DNA of 64,000 nt from Allobosea sp. BK604 (GCF_004341515.1 NZ_SLZF01000003.1:248001-312000); one strand, 5' to 3'; counted from the first letter of the stretch, positions 25,720 through 37,575 are shown. The notes: a model not told the origin generated them from the letters alone. Program-made: numbers and translations.

Positions 25720-26913
25720 CTAGATCGCGCCCGCCTTGCGCATGTCGGCGATCGCCGCGGCGTCGTAGCCGAGCTCGCCGAGTATCTCGTCATTATGCTC
25801 GCCGGCTTCGGGCGTCGGTGTCGCGACGCCCGCCGGGGTCCGCGACAGGCCGACCGGCTCGCCGACGACGCGAAAATCGCCCAGCACGGGATGGCTGACC
25901 GGCTGCGCGATCCCGAGATGCTGCACCTGCGGATCGTCGAACATCTCGTCGACGGCGTAGATCGGCCCGGCTGGCACGCCCGCCGCCTCGAAAGCGGCCA
26001 GCCAATGCGCCGAATCCTGCTCGCGCAGGATGTCCTCGAACATGACGCGCAACTCAGGCCGCTTCGGCAGCCGCTTCTCCATGCTGTCATAGGCGGGATT
26101 GTCGGCGAGCTCGGGATGGCCGATCGCGACGCAGAACTTGCGCCAATGCCCCTCGGCGCCGACGCCGATATTGATATGGCCGTTCCTGGTCGCATAGACG
26201 CCCATCGGCGTCGAATAGGGATGGTCGTTGCCGGCCTGCGGGGGCACCGTGCCCTCGACCAGGAAGCGCGCCGCCTGGAAATCCATCATGGCGATCTGGG
26301 CTTCGAGCAGCGAGGTCTGGACCCATTGCCCCTTGCCTGAGGTCTCCCGCTCCTGCAGCGCGACGAAGGCGCCGAGCGCGCCATAAAGGCCCGCCGCCGA
26401 ATCCGCCACGGCAATGCCGGCGCGCACCGGCCCCTGCCCCGGCAGGCCGGTCACCGACATCATCCCGCCCATGCCCTGGGCGATCTGGTCGAAACCGGCG
26501 CGCGTGCGATAGGGGCCGCTCTGGCCGAAGCCGGAGATCGAGACCAGGATCAGCCGCGGGTTGAGCTTGTGCAGAGTTTCGAAATCGAGCCCGAGCCTCT
26601 CCTTCACGTCCGGTCGAAAGTTCTCGACGAGAAGATCGGCGCCCTCGATCAGCTTGCGCAGGATCGCCTGCCCTTGCGGCGTCTTGAGGTTGACCGTCAG
26701 CGAGCGCTTGTTGCGATGCAGGTTCTGCATGTCGTAGCCATGCCGCGCCCCGCTCATGTTCTCGTTCGGATCGAAGCCCGGCGGGCTCTCGACCTTGATC
26801 ACGTCAGCGCCGAAATCGGCAAAGATACGGGCGCAGGTCGGGCCGGCCCGGACGCGGGAGAGATCGAGCACTCGCAGTTTGGAGAGAGCAGTGGACGGCG
26901 TCGGACGGGGCAT
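25720..26913 (-). CDS. CaiB/BaiF family (class III) CoA-transferase
   Basis: 397 residues. LRVLDLSRVRAGPTCARIFADFGADVIKVE is the N-terminal CoA-binding block and GIAVADSAAGLYGALGA contains the catalytic aspartate that forms the anhydride intermediate. NRDKRSLTVNLKTPQG-type sequence (NKRSLTVNLKT) is also present. It moves CoA from a donor to a carboxylic acid, here probably the acid brought in by the second TRAP system. First gene of the CoA-transferase, hydratase, dehydrogenase operon; two GntR-type half-sites lie 75 and 160 bp upstream. Confidence 0.92.
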   Translation of the reverse strand: MPRPTPSTALSKLRVLDLSRVRAGPTCARIFADFGADVIKVESPPGFDPNENMSGARHGYDMQNLHRNKRSLTVNLKTPQGQAILRKLIEGADLLVENFRPDVKERLGLDFETLHKLNPRLILVSISGFGQSGPYRTRAGFDQIAQGMGGMMSVTGLPGQGPVRAGIAVADSAAGLYGALGAFVALQERETSGKGQWVQTSLLEAQIAMMDFQAARFLVEGTVPPQAGNDHPYSTPMGVYATRNGHINIGVGAEGHWRKFCVAIGHPELADNPAYDSMEKRLPKRPELRVMFEDILREQDSAHWLAAFEAAGVPAGPIYAVDEMFDDPQVQHLGIAQPVSHPVLGDFRVVGEPVGLSRTPAGVATPTPEAGEHNDEILGELGYDAAAIADMRKAGAI

Positions 26914-26986
26914 GGCTCGGCTTGAAACGAACGCTGGGGCCGCCGACTATGCTGACAGCCCGGCAACGCGTCAACGCCCTGCCCAT

Positions 26987-27007
26987 CTTGTATGCAAATT
27001 TCTCATA
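26987..27007. promoter_or_regulatory. Putative GntR operator upstream of the CoA-transferase operon
   Basis: CTTGTATGCA followed after AATTTCT by CATACG gives a partly inverted site, 74 bp before the CoA-transferase ATG on the minus strand. Confidence 0.6.
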
Positions 27008-27071
27008 CGCGAATGAAGTAGCCGCAGGATCGACAATCCGGCGGCCAAACCGCGATAAAATCCCCAATTCT

Positions 27072-27081
27072 CTTGTATGCA
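27072..27081. promoter_or_regulatory. Second GntR-type half-site (single TTGTATGCA)
   Basis: CTTGTATGCA about 160 bp before the CoA-transferase start, same orientation as 26987. No second half-site follows. It may allow looping or may belong to a weaker site. Confidence 0.45.
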
Positions 27082-27088
27082 GCGCAGC

Positions 27089-27286
27089 CTAGCTGGACTT
27101 CGCGCCTTTTTTCGCGCCAGGCTTGGTCGCGGTCTGCGCGGCCACCGGATCGCTTGCCGGGAACGTATCCTTCAGTGCCTCGTGAAGATCGTCCTTGTCC
27201 TTCGTGCGCTCGGCCTGCTTCTGCTCGCGCTGTTCCTGACGCAGGCTTTCCTTGGCCGGATTCTTGGTCGCCGTGCTGGCAGCCAT
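27089..27286 (-). CDS. Small hydrophilic protein with DTFPASDPVA motif
   Basis: 65 residues, rich in Lys, Glu, Gln and Ala. The middle reads DDLHEALKDTFPASDPVAAQ; the D-T-F-P-A-S-D-P motif recurs in many small proteins of Hyphomicrobiales, which makes a real gene likely. Ends are low-complexity and basic (KPGAKKGAKSS). No domain of known function; monocistronic. Confidence 0.7.
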   Translation of the reverse strand: MAASTATKNPAKESLRQEQREQKQAERTKDKDDLHEALKDTFPASDPVAAQTATKPGAKKGAKSS

Positions 27287-27473
27287 GGTCTCCCCCTGTC
27301 GTTCGATCCCGAATTCCGCAGCGGCAGCCGCGGTTATGGGTCAAACGCCGAAAGTCGAGGCGCGTTCCATTCCGGAGCATCGCACCGAATGTTGGACGGC
27401 ATTTTCGGATCAAACGGATCCAAGGGGACGGATCGCCACCTCCCGCCCGATGGGACGCGCGGCGATCGCGCGC

Positions 27474-28073
27474 TCAGTGCCGCGCCGGGCCGTAGGCGTG
27501 ATGGACGATGCGGGTGAGCGAGCGATAGAGCTGCTCCAGCCGGTCGAAACTGCCGCCATCCTGGGTGATCGGGCCGGCGCTGTTGGCGATGGCGACGAGC
27601 TGGAGCGCGACATCACTGCGCGGAATGTCGTTCGAGAGCTCGCCCTTCACCACGGCCTGGTCGATGCCGGCAATCACGAGGTTCTCCAGGCTGTTGCCGA
27701 AATCCGCCAGCACCTCGCGGCCCTTCGGGCCGATCACGTCCCGCTCCAGCCGCATCCGGCTGATCAGGCTCCAGGGATATGCCGTCTCTCCCGTCGGGTT
27801 ATAGCGCAGGTAGCGCTGGCGGTTGGATTCCATCATCCCGTCGATCTTCTCGGCGAAACTCTTCTCGCCCGTCCAGTTCGTCTCCAGGGTGGCCAGCGTC
27901 TGGAGGACGTAGTCGACGATCACCTCCTCGCAGAGGTTGAGCTTGTTGCCGTAATAGTAATGCACATTGGCGCGGGTCGTGTTCAGGAGCTCGGCGACGT
28001 CCCGGAAGCGAAAGCCCTGATATCCATTGCGGATCAGGAGCTCGGTCGCGACGGTCTTGATCGCTCCCCTCAT
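27474..28073 (-). CDS. TetR-family transcriptional regulator
   Basis: 199 residues. N-terminal HTH: TELLIRNGYQGFRFRDVAELLNTTRANVHYYYGNKLNL, the usual TetR pattern with Y-Y-x-F-x-x-K. The C-terminal 150 residues are helical and variable, as expected for a ligand domain. It follows the alpha/beta hydrolase gene on the same strand by 165 bp and may control it or the divergent monooxygenase gene. Ligand unknown. Confidence 0.88.
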   Translation of the reverse strand: MRGAIKTVATELLIRNGYQGFRFRDVAELLNTTRANVHYYYGNKLNLCEEVIVDYVLQTLATLETNWTGEKSFAEKIDGMMESNRQRYLRYNPTGETAYPWSLISRMRLERDVIGPKGREVLADFGNSLENLVIAGIDQAVVKGELSNDIPRSDVALQLVAIANSAGPITQDGGSFDRLEQLYRSLTRIVHHAYGPARH

Positions 28074-28238
28074 GACAGGTCTCCAGCAGCCGGCGCCGGT
28101 GCCGGGCGGCCCCTATGGCGGGGAAACGCGCCTGCGTCCAGAGATTCTCAGACTGCCGTCCAGCCGCCAGCGGCGGCGAAGGTCGTCGCCAGCTCGCCCC
28201 GATCGCATAGAACTCGATCAGGGCGCTGCAGTATCGGC

Positions 28239-29066
28239 TCAGCCAAGTTCTCCGATCCATTCCGCCACGGTGGCGGTGAAGGCATCGGGTCGGGAGATCG
28301 GGAAGAAATGCCCGCCGGAATCGAGCATCGTCTTGCGCGCGCCCGGCAGGGCCGCGGCAAGCTCCTCCTGCAGGAAGGCAGGCACGATCATGTCGTCGCG
28401 CGCGCCGAGGATCAGCGCCGGCATGGCGAGCGAGGCGATATCGCCCGACCCGTCGAAGGCGAGCAGCGCATCGATGCGCTCCTGCACGACCTGCCGCTCC
28501 TCATCCGAAGCCGGCGTCTTGGCCAGGGCGGCCTCGTAGACCGGCCAATTGGCTTCGAGCCAGATCGGCGGATAGGCCAGCAGCGTCGCCGTCGCCGCAT
28601 AGGCCTGCGGATTGGCCTCGAGAATGGCGCGGCGCGTGCCGAACAGCGCCGCCATGTAGCGGCTGGGCTTGAGCCAGGCCGCGCTCAGGATCAAGCCGTC
28701 AAGCCGCTCGGGCGCCAGCCGGGCCAGCGCCTGGCCGATGCAGCCGCCGGTCGAATGGCCGAGCAGCACCGATCGCGCCGCGCCGGCTGCATCGAGCACG
28801 GCGAGGCAATCCTGCGCGAGTTGGTCGATCGTACAGGCGGCGTTGCCACGGGTGCTTGCGCCGACCCCGCGCTGGTCGAAGCGAATGATCCGGAATGAGC
28901 GCGCGAAAGCCGCAGTGCTGCCGTTCCAGAACGCCGCCGTGCCGCCAAGCCCGCTGACCAGCAGGAGGGCGGGGCCGGCGCCCTCGGCGCTCGCTCTGAG
29001 CTCCGCGCCATCGCTGGTGCGGACGATGAAGGTCTCGGCAGCGGAATGGGGCGAAGCAGCGCTCAT
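28239..29066 (-). CDS. Alpha/beta-fold hydrolase
   Basis: 275 residues. Oxyanion region LLVSGLGGTAAFW, nucleophile elbow VLLGHSTGGCIG (Ser in G-H-S-T-G), acid in LILGARDDMIVP and the catalytic His in DSGGHFFPISRP. The small cap and lengths resemble RutD or 3-oxoadipate enol-lactonase relatives, but a substrate cannot be assigned. The ATG at 29066 is chosen because the family fold starts shortly after; the upstream in-frame extension overlaps the divergent promoter region. Confidence 0.85.
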   Translation of the reverse strand: MSAASPHSAAETFIVRTSDGAELRASAEGAGPALLLVSGLGGTAAFWNGSTAAFARSFRIIRFDQRGVGASTRGNAACTIDQLAQDCLAVLDAAGAARSVLLGHSTGGCIGQALARLAPERLDGLILSAAWLKPSRYMAALFGTRRAILEANPQAYAATATLLAYPPIWLEANWPVYEAALAKTPASDEERQVVQERIDALLAFDGSGDIASLAMPALILGARDDMIVPAFLQEELAAALPGARKTMLDSGGHFFPISRPDAFTATVAEWIGELG

Positions 29067-29268
29067 ACCCAGCTCATTTTTTCTGATCTTAGGAATAGTC
29101 CCAACCTCTACACTCTGAACCCGATCGGCTGACATGCAAGTCAGCACGCCCGGGCGCGTCGGGCTAGAACCTTGCCGCATTCGCGCCATGCCCCTGCCGC
29201 CGGCATATGGACGTAGCCATGGCGCGCTCCCATCTGGGCTGGAACCGCCGCCGAGCAAGGAAGCGCAC

Positions 29269-30276
<1,008 letters not shown>

Positions 30277-30343
30277 CGACGCACGCCCGGCACTCGTGCT
30301 CCGGTGTTGTCTCGCGGCGCCGGATCGATGCACGAGGGCCAGC

Positions 30344-31150
30344 ATGAAGTTGAACGTCTCGGCGAGTCTGACCTATCGCTTCGCGGGCCCGACCTGGGTG
30401 ATCGCCGCGATCGAGGCGGCCCATTCGCCGGATCAGGCCGTGCTGTCGGAAGAGTTGTGGATCACGTCGGGGCCCGCGCTGATTCGGGACACGGATTCGG
30501 CGACGGGCGAGCACCGCTTCCGCACCGCCCTCGAGGGGCAGGTCGGGATCAACTACCGCGCCGTGATCGATAACGGCCAGCGTCCGCTGCTCGGTCCCGA
30601 TGCCCGCCAGCACGACTGGGCCGAGCTGCCGCGCGAGGTGCTGCCTTATCTGCTGCCGAGCCGCTTCTGCCCCTCCGACGAGTTCATGCGCTTCGCCCAG
30701 CGCGAGTTTCGGTCCGTCCAGGGCGGCGGCACTCGCGTGCTCGCCATCATCGACTGGCTCAACAGCCATCTCGACTATGTCCATGGCGTCAGCAGCGCCA
30801 AGACCACCGCCGAGCATACCTTCATTGACCGCGCCGGCGTCTGCCGCGATTTCAGCCATCTCGGCATCACCCTGGCCCGCGCCCTCAACATCCCGGCGCG
30901 CGCCGTCAGCGCCTATGCGCACGCGCTCAAGCCGCCGGATTTCCACGCGGTGTTCGAGGTTTATCTCGACGGGCGCTGGTGGCTGCTCGACCCGACACGG
31001 CTCGCGCCGGTCGAGGGCATGGTCAGGATCGCCAGCGGCCGCGACGCCGCCGATATCGCCTTCCTGACCAGCGAGTATAATTGCCAGTGCCTGAGCCAGA
31101 CCATCACGGTCACGCGGGTGCCGGACGAGGCCGAAACGAGGGCGGCCTGA
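30344..31150 (+). CDS. Transglutaminase-like cysteine protease family protein
   Basis: 268 residues. The C-terminal half has the transglutaminase core: catalytic Cys in RAGVCRDFSHLGITLARALNIPAR, His in PPDFHAVFEVYL and Asp in WWLLDPTRLAP. The first 110 residues are a beta-rich domain typical of the bacterial group (COG1305). No signal peptide, so cytoplasmic. These proteins are thought to be peptidases or amidases; substrate unknown. Probably co-transcribed with the upstream monooxygenase. Confidence 0.87.
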   Translation: MKLNVSASLTYRFAGPTWVIAAIEAAHSPDQAVLSEELWITSGPALIRDTDSATGEHRFRTALEGQVGINYRAVIDNGQRPLLGPDARQHDWAELPREVLPYLLPSRFCPSDEFMRFAQREFRSVQGGGTRVLAIIDWLNSHLDYVHGVSSAKTTAEHTFIDRAGVCRDFSHLGITLARALNIPARAVSAYAHALKPPDFHAVFEVYLDGRWWLLDPTRLAPVEGMVRIASGRDAADIAFLTSEYNCQCLSQTITVTRVPDEAETRAA

Positions 31151-31160
31151 GCCTGCTTTA

Positions 31161-31179
31161 TTTGCAAATGATTTGCGAT
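31161..31179. promoter_or_regulatory. Putative Fur-family autoregulatory operator
   Basis: TTGCAAATGATTTGCGA is a near-perfect 17-bp palindrome centred on G, 45 bp before the fur-type gene. It resembles the TGCAAAT...TTTGCA boxes bound by alphaproteobacterial Fur/Mur-type regulators. Confidence 0.6.
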
Positions 31180-31223
31180 AGGCCGGTTTTGCAAAAACAA
31201 GCCGGCATTGCTATCTCAGCAGC

Positions 31224-31682
31224 ATGAAGGGAATCGACCAGCGCGTCGCCGTTTTCGAGGCTGAGCTTCGTCAGGCCGGGCTCCGGATGACGCAGCAGCG
31301 CCGGCTGATCCTGCGCGTGCTCGCCGAATCCGACGACCACCCCGACGCCAAGGGCATCTTCACCCGCGCCTTCGCGCATGACCCGACCCTGTCGCTCTCG
31401 ACCGTCTATCGCACGATGAAGGTCCTGGAGACGCAAGGGGCGATCGAGCGCCACGCCTTCGAGGACGGCGTCTCACGCTATGAGCATGCCGACCAGCAGC
31501 ATCATGACCATCTGATCGATGTCGAGACCGGCAAGGTCGTCGAGTTCTCTTCGCCCGAGATCGAGGCGCTGCAGGCGAAGATCGCCGCGGAACTGGGCTA
31601 CGAGATCGTGCGCCACCGGCTCGAGCTCTATGGGCGCAAGATGCCGGCGGGCCGGCGCAAGAGCATCAAGAAGAACGCCTGA
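31224..31682 (+). CDS. Fur-family metal-responsive regulator (Fur/Mur type)
   Basis: 152 residues. Winged HTH: AGLRMTQQRRLILRVLAESDDHPDAKGIF and STVYRTMKVLETQGAIER. Metal-binding core: HADQQHHDHLIDVETGKVVEF. It lacks the C-terminal C-x-x-C zinc site of Zur/PerR, which fits the alphaproteobacterial Fur/Mur branch that senses Fe(II) or Mn(II). The palindrome just upstream suggests autoregulation. I cannot separate Fur from Mur by sequence alone. Confidence 0.88.
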   Translation: MKGIDQRVAVFEAELRQAGLRMTQQRRLILRVLAESDDHPDAKGIFTRAFAHDPTLSLSTVYRTMKVLETQGAIERHAFEDGVSRYEHADQQHHDHLIDVETGKVVEFSSPEIEALQAKIAAELGYEIVRHRLELYGRKMPAGRRKSIKKNA

Positions 31683-31691
31683 CGCCGCGCC

Positions 31692-31770
31692 GTCATGCTC
31701 GGGCCTGACCCAGGCATCCCATGACCCGCACACCGCCCGGGAGATGGCCGGGTCAAGCCCGGCCATGACG
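31692..31770. repeat. Compound GTCATG palindrome between fur and acs
   Basis: CGTCATGCTCGGG and a mutated partner are followed by ATGGCCGGG-TCAA-GCCCGGCCATGACG (near 31744-31769). It lies between convergent genes and may terminate both. Similar palindromes occur at 48580 and 59178. Confidence 0.65.
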
Positions 31771-31784
31771 CGCGGCGATTGGCC

Positions 31785-33731
<1,947 letters not shown>

Positions 33732-33929
33732 GGTAGGCATCTCCCCAGACTTGGGCCGCCGGCGAACCATCGGCGACGCGGCTCAAGGCATAGCGACCGG
33801 ATTCCCGGTGCACAATGGCCGCTTCTTGCGAATTGGCCGCATCATAGGACGGGAGGAGCGCCCGACAAGCTGGCAAAGCCTCCCACTTTGGTGTCACAGA
33901 CTTTCGGCGAGGAGCCCTGTCGGTCGCGG
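33732..33929. other. Intergenic region upstream of acs
   Basis: With the adjoining fold-back element this makes a gap of about 340 bp between acs and the EVE gene. Purine-rich AGATGCC/GGGGAGATG before the acs start should be its ribosome-binding region; the acs promoter is presumably here. No gene is seen. Confidence 0.5.
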
Positions 33930-34072
33930 AGAAGCCGTTTGAGAATTCGCTGGCGTGAGTCGGCTGGCTCGGCGGACGAGAACCGGAGCGGAACGTACAT
34001 CGGTACGTGAGCACCGGAAGCGCAGGCTGTCGCGTCAGACGGCCGCGCCAGTAGAATTCGCAGATGGCTTCT
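33930..34072 (-). repeat. 117-bp fold-back element with copy-specific arms, copy 3
   Basis: The core is 33943-34059, again exactly 117 bp from GAATTC to GAATTC, with tip CGTAC-ATCG-GTACG, a compensated change from CGGAC/GTCCG in copy 1. The arms AGAAGCCGTTTGA (33930-33942) and GCAGATGGCTTCT (34060-34072) pair with each other. The right arm runs into the stop codon of the minus-strand EVE gene. Confidence 0.85.
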
Positions 34073-34478
34073 ACAATCCGCCCATCTTGCAGACGATGTC
34101 CCATTCCTCGTCGGTCACCGGCTGTACGGAAAGCCGGAACGAGGTCACCAGCGACATCTTGGCGAGCTTCGGCTCGGCCTTGACCGCGACCAGCGTCACC
34201 GGCCTTGGCAGTGGCTTCACCGCCGCGAAATCGACCAGCACCCAGGGCTCGCCCGGAATCCAGTTATAGGCCTCCTTGATGACCTCGACGATGCCGACGA
34301 TCTCGAGCCCCTCGTTGGAATGGTAGAAGAAGACCTGGTCGCCCTTCTTCATCGCCATCAGGTTGAGCTTGGCGGTGTGGTTCTTCACCCCATCCCAGGC
34401 CGTGCCCTTGGCGCCGGCCTTGACCTGCTGGTCCCAGGACCAGGCGGAGGGTTCGGATTTGATCAGCCAGTGAGCCAT
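34071..34478 (-). CDS. EVE domain protein
   Basis: 135 residues, one EVE (PUA-like) domain: HWLIKSEPSAWSWDQQVKAG, WDGVKNHTAKLNLMAMKKGDQVFFYHS and IVGIVEVIKEAY are typical. EVE domains bind modified bases in RNA or DNA; this stand-alone thymocyte-nuclear-protein-1-like form is common in Alphaproteobacteria. Its ATG overlaps the upstream gene stop by one base, and it is the last gene of the tsaD-gpsA operon. Copy 3 of the fold-back element follows immediately. Confidence 0.92.
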   Translation of the reverse strand: MAHWLIKSEPSAWSWDQQVKAGAKGTAWDGVKNHTAKLNLMAMKKGDQVFFYHSNEGLEIVGIVEVIKEAYNWIPGEPWVLVDFAAVKPLPRPVTLVAVKAEPKLAKMSLVTSFRLSVQPVTDEEWDIVCKMGGL

Positions 34479-34807
34479 TATTCGCCATCCTCTTCCTGCA
34501 GCGGCACCGGCGTGCGCGAGGCCGCCTCGCCCTGCTCGTTCCAGAAGCGCACCATCTCGCGCGTCAGCGCGGCGTAATCCTGTGGGCTGAGCTCGACGCG
34601 CACCTCGGCCTCGCCGAAGGGCAGCACCAGCACGAAGCGATGCGTGTCCTCGCGGCGCCGGCGGCGCAGCTCGATCACCCGCTGCGCGATGCGCCCGGCG
34701 AGCGGCACCGGCTGGCTCTCGGCCACGAGCTCGGCCCCCGTGGTCTTGCGCACCTCGGCGATGCCGCGCGCAACGCGCTTCGTCAGGTCGGACCAATCGT
34801 TCGCCAT
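34478..34807 (-). CDS. Conserved-looking small protein, unknown function
   Basis: 109 residues, charged, mixed alpha/beta. It starts MANDWSDLTKRVARGIAEVRKTTG behind GGAGGAG and has a very basic stretch (ELRRRRRED) followed by a beta-rich RFVLVLPFGEAEVRVELS and an acidic tail. Overlap with the EVE start shows translational coupling. No family recognised; cytoplasmic by composition. Confidence 0.65.
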   Translation of the reverse strand: MANDWSDLTKRVARGIAEVRKTTGAELVAESQPVPLAGRIAQRVIELRRRRREDTHRFVLVLPFGEAEVRVELSPQDYAALTREMVRFWNEQGEAASRTPVPLQEEDGE

Positions 34808-34829
34808 CGCCTCCTCCGCAACTCCCGGG

Positions 34830-35360
34830 TCAGGGCCGGATCTCGACCGGCGTTCCCTCCGGAACGCGGGCCCATATCTCCCGAATCTCGGCATTGGTGA
34901 CTGCAACGCAGCCATCCGTCCAGTCGCGTTCGCGATGCAATGCGCCGAGCCAGCCGAGGCCGTTGCGAATGCCGTGGATCATGATGTCTCCACCAGGAGA
35001 GACGCCGGCGCTGCGGGCCGCGTCACGCGCCTGCGCATCCGGATAGGAGATGCGCAGCGCGAGATGGTAGCGGCTGCCCGGATGCTTGAAATCGACGGTG
35101 TACACTCCTTCCGGCGTCCGCCCGTCGCCCTCGCGCTCCTTCTGCCCGACAGGACTGGAGCCGAGCGCGACCGCGTATTGGGCGAGCGCTCGCCCATCGC
35201 GCTCCAGCGTCAGCCGCCGCGCCGCCTTCTCGATCACGACACGCGTCGCCTGCTCGTTTGCGGCCGCGAGAGCCGGCTCCGTCCGCAGAACCTGTGTGAA
35301 CTCCAGCCCGAAGGCGAGAATGAGCCCGACGCACAGCAGCGCAGCCCCACGCTTGAGCAT
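34830..35360 (-). CDS. L,D-transpeptidase (YkuD domain), exported
   Basis: About 176 residues: an N-terminal signal/anchor (LLCVGLILAFGLEF) and a YkuD domain. The catalytic motif is intact: IMIHGIRNG, then RDWTDGCVAVTNAEI with Cys in the S/D-x-G-C-x-x-x-x-N context, plus the early GSSPVGQKEREGDGRTPEGVY. Such enzymes form 3-3 cross-links or attach proteins to peptidoglycan in the periplasm. Start uncertain: ATG 35360, or GTG 35372 only three bases after gpsA ends. Confidence 0.87.
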   Translation of the reverse strand: MLKRGAALLCVGLILAFGLEFTQVLRTEPALAAANEQATRVVIEKAARRLTLERDGRALAQYAVALGSSPVGQKEREGDGRTPEGVYTVDFKHPGSRYHLALRISYPDAQARDAARSAGVSPGGDIMIHGIRNGLGWLGALHRERDWTDGCVAVTNAEIREIWARVPEGTPVEIRP

Positions 35361-35374
35361 CGTTCCGCCCACGC

Positions 35375-36373
35375 TTAATTCTCCGCCCGGATCGGCCGCG
35401 CCAGCAGACCGGCCACGGCCTCGCGCACGCCGACCTTGCCCGCAATGATCGCTGCGACAGCCGCCGCGATCGGCGTCTCGACCTCCCTGGCCCGGGCCAT
35501 CTGCGTCAGGATCGCGGCCGTGAAGGCACCTTCCGCCAGCTTGCCGCCGGCGGCCTCCTCCAGAGACTTGCCCTGGCCGAGCGCCAGGCCATAGGCGAAA
35601 TTGCGCGATTGTGCCGAGCCACAGGTCAGCACCAGGTCGCCGAGCCCGGACAACCCCATCAGCGTCTCGGCCTGCCCGCCATAGGCCTCGCCGAAGCGGC
35701 GCAGCTCCGCGAAACCCCGCGCCACCAGCGCCGCCCGTGCGCTCTCGCCGAGCCCGAGGCCGATGGCGATGCCGGCCGCGATGGCGAGCACATTCTTCGC
35801 CGCGCCGCCGATCTCGACGCCGCGCGGATCACCACTGTGATAGATGCGGAAGGCCGGCGAGCTCAGCGCCCCGGCGAGATGCCGCGCCAGAGTTTCGTCG
35901 GCACAGGCCAGAGTCACCGCCGTCGGCAGCCCGCGCCCGATATCGGCCGCGAAGCTTGGGCCGGAGAGGATCGCGGGGATGGCAGCCGGCCAGACCTCGC
36001 CGATGATCTCGGTGGTGAAGCGGCCTGTCGCCTGCTCGATGCCCTTTGCCGCCGAGATCGCCGGCAAACCGGCTGGATGCGCCTCCGCCACCGCCTGCGC
36101 CACGCCCCGCAAATGCTGCGTCGGCAGTGCCAGGATGAGTGCCTGCGTCCGGTCGAGCGCCGCGAGCGAGCTCGTCGCCGTGATCGTTTCGGGCAGCGTC
36201 ACGCCCGGAAGCCGCGGCGCCTCGCGTCGCTCAGCGATGGCCGCGACCGTCCGCTCGTCGCGTGCCCAGAGCAGGACGCGCCGCCCGGCGCGGGCCGCCG
36301 CGACAGCGAGCGCGGTGCCAAAGGAACCGGCGCCGACAATACCGATGGTCGAGAACTCGGCCCCGCCGCTCAT
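35375..36373 (-). CDS. gpsA: Glycerol-3-phosphate dehydrogenase [NAD(P)+]
   Basis: 332 residues. NAD motif [14 protein letters not shown], then [33 protein letters not shown], the catalytic Lys in [17 protein letters not shown] and [12 protein letters not shown]. It makes sn-glycerol 3-phosphate for phospholipids. It overlaps tsaD by four bases (ATGA), an arrangement conserved in Hyphomicrobiales. Confidence 0.95.
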   Translation of the reverse strand: MSGGAEFSTIGIVGAGSFGTALAVAAARAGRRVLLWARDERTVAAIAERREAPRLPGVTLPETITATSSLAALDRTQALILALPTQHLRGVAQAVAEAHPAGLPAISAAKGIEQATGRFTTEIIGEVWPAAIPAILSGPSFAADIGRGLPTAVTLACADETLARHLAGALSSPAFRIYHSGDPRGVEIGGAAKNVLAIAAGIAIGLGLGESARAALVARGFAELRRFGEAYGGQAETLMGLSGLGDLVLTCGSAQSRNFAYGLALGQGKSLEEAAGGKLAEGAFTAAILTQMARAREVETPIAAAVAAIIAGKVGVREAVAGLLARPIRAEN

Positions 36374-37413
36374 CCCTGCGGCCTGAGCTCGTCCAGTGGC
36401 CAGCGCGGCCGCGCCACGGCGCTCATGTCGTCGATCATGCCGAGCCGCAGCCGCTCCAGCCCGGCCCAGGCGATCATCGCGCCATTATCGCCGCAAAGGT
36501 CCAGCGGCGGGGCAACCATCGGCAGGCCGGCCTCGGTCGCCAGCCGCGTCAGCCCGCGCCGGATCGACTGGTTGGCGGCGACGCCGCCGGCGACGACCAG
36601 CGTCGAGGGGGTGATGCCCTGGGCCCGGCACGCGCGCAGGCCCGCCCGCGTCCGGTCGACCAGCACATCGACGATCGCGGCCTGGAAGGACGCACAGAGA
36701 TCTGCGACGTCGCGGTCCGAGAGCGGCGCAATCCGCTCCGCCACCAATCGCACCGCGGTCTTCAGGCCGGAGAGCGAGAAATCGGCATTGGACCGCCCCG
36801 CCATCGGCCGCGGGAACTCGAAACGCTCGGAATCGCCCTTCGCCGCCTCGCGCTCGACCGAGGGACCGCCCGGATAGGGCAGGCCGAGCATTTTTGCGAT
36901 CTTGTCGAAAGCCTCGCCGACCGCATCGTCGATCGTGCCGCCGAGCTTCAGATAATCGCCGACGCCGCGCACCGCGAGCAGCTGGGTATGCCCGCCCGAG
37001 ACCAGGAGCAGCAGATAGGGAAAGGCGAGATCGTCGGTCAGCCGCGCCGTCAGCGCATGCGCCTCGAGATGGTTGATCGCTATGAAGGGCCGCCCCGTCA
37101 CCAGCGCGATCGCCTTGGCCGTGGTCAGGCCGACCATGACGCCGCCGACCAGGCCCGGTCCGGCCGCTGCCGCGACCGCGTCGATCTCCGACGGCTTCAG
37201 TCCCGCCGTCTCGAAGGCGCGCCCGACGATCCGGTCGATCGCGTCGACATGCGCGCGCGCCGCGATCTCCGGCACGACCCCACCATAGGCGGCATGCGCG
37301 GCGATCTGGCTCAGCACCTCGTTCGACAGGATCTTGGTCTCGCCCGAGCGCTCGACGGCGACGATCGCAGCCGCGGTCTCGTCACAGGTCGTCTCTATCC
37401 CCAGCACGCGCAT
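36370..37413 (-). CDS. tsaD: tRNA N6-adenosine threonylcarbamoyltransferase
   Basis: 347 residues. Metal-binding [14 protein letters not shown] (H-x-x-x-H), [19 protein letters not shown], and [13 protein letters not shown] with the ATPase-fold start [17 protein letters not shown]. It transfers the threonylcarbamoyl group to A37 of ANN-reading tRNAs, with TsaB and TsaE encoded elsewhere. First gene of the operon; divergent from hemC across about 160 bp. Confidence 0.96.
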   Translation of the reverse strand: MRVLGIETTCDETAAAIVAVERSGETKILSNEVLSQIAAHAAYGGVVPEIAARAHVDAIDRIVGRAFETAGLKPSEIDAVAAAAGPGLVGGVMVGLTTAKAIALVTGRPFIAINHLEAHALTARLTDDLAFPYLLLLVSGGHTQLLAVRGVGDYLKLGGTIDDAVGEAFDKIAKMLGLPYPGGPSVEREAAKGDSERFEFPRPMAGRSNADFSLSGLKTAVRLVAERIAPLSDRDVADLCASFQAAIVDVLVDRTRAGLRACRAQGITPSTLVVAGGVAANQSIRRGLTRLATEAGLPMVAPPLDLCGDNGAMIAWAGLERLRLGMIDDMSAVARPRWPLDELRPQG

Positions 37414-37575
37414 GATCGGTCGACAGGTCTCGGTAAGGAATTCGGAAGGGCGGGGCGGCGAAGCTGCGGCGCTATCACATCGCGCTTTCCTTCCTATAGT
37501 GCGGCTAGAAGCATAAGGCCAAGAGGCTGATGCGCCGCCTTCAGGCGGTCAAGGTTGGGGTTAAGACACAAAGGC

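Noticed and set aside
24424..26340. 638-codon plus-strand frame over the dehydrogenase, hydratase and CoA-transferase genes
   Set aside because: Runs across three convincing minus-strand genes and their spacers; composition (Arg, His, Asp, Ala) is typical of antisense frames in this GC range.
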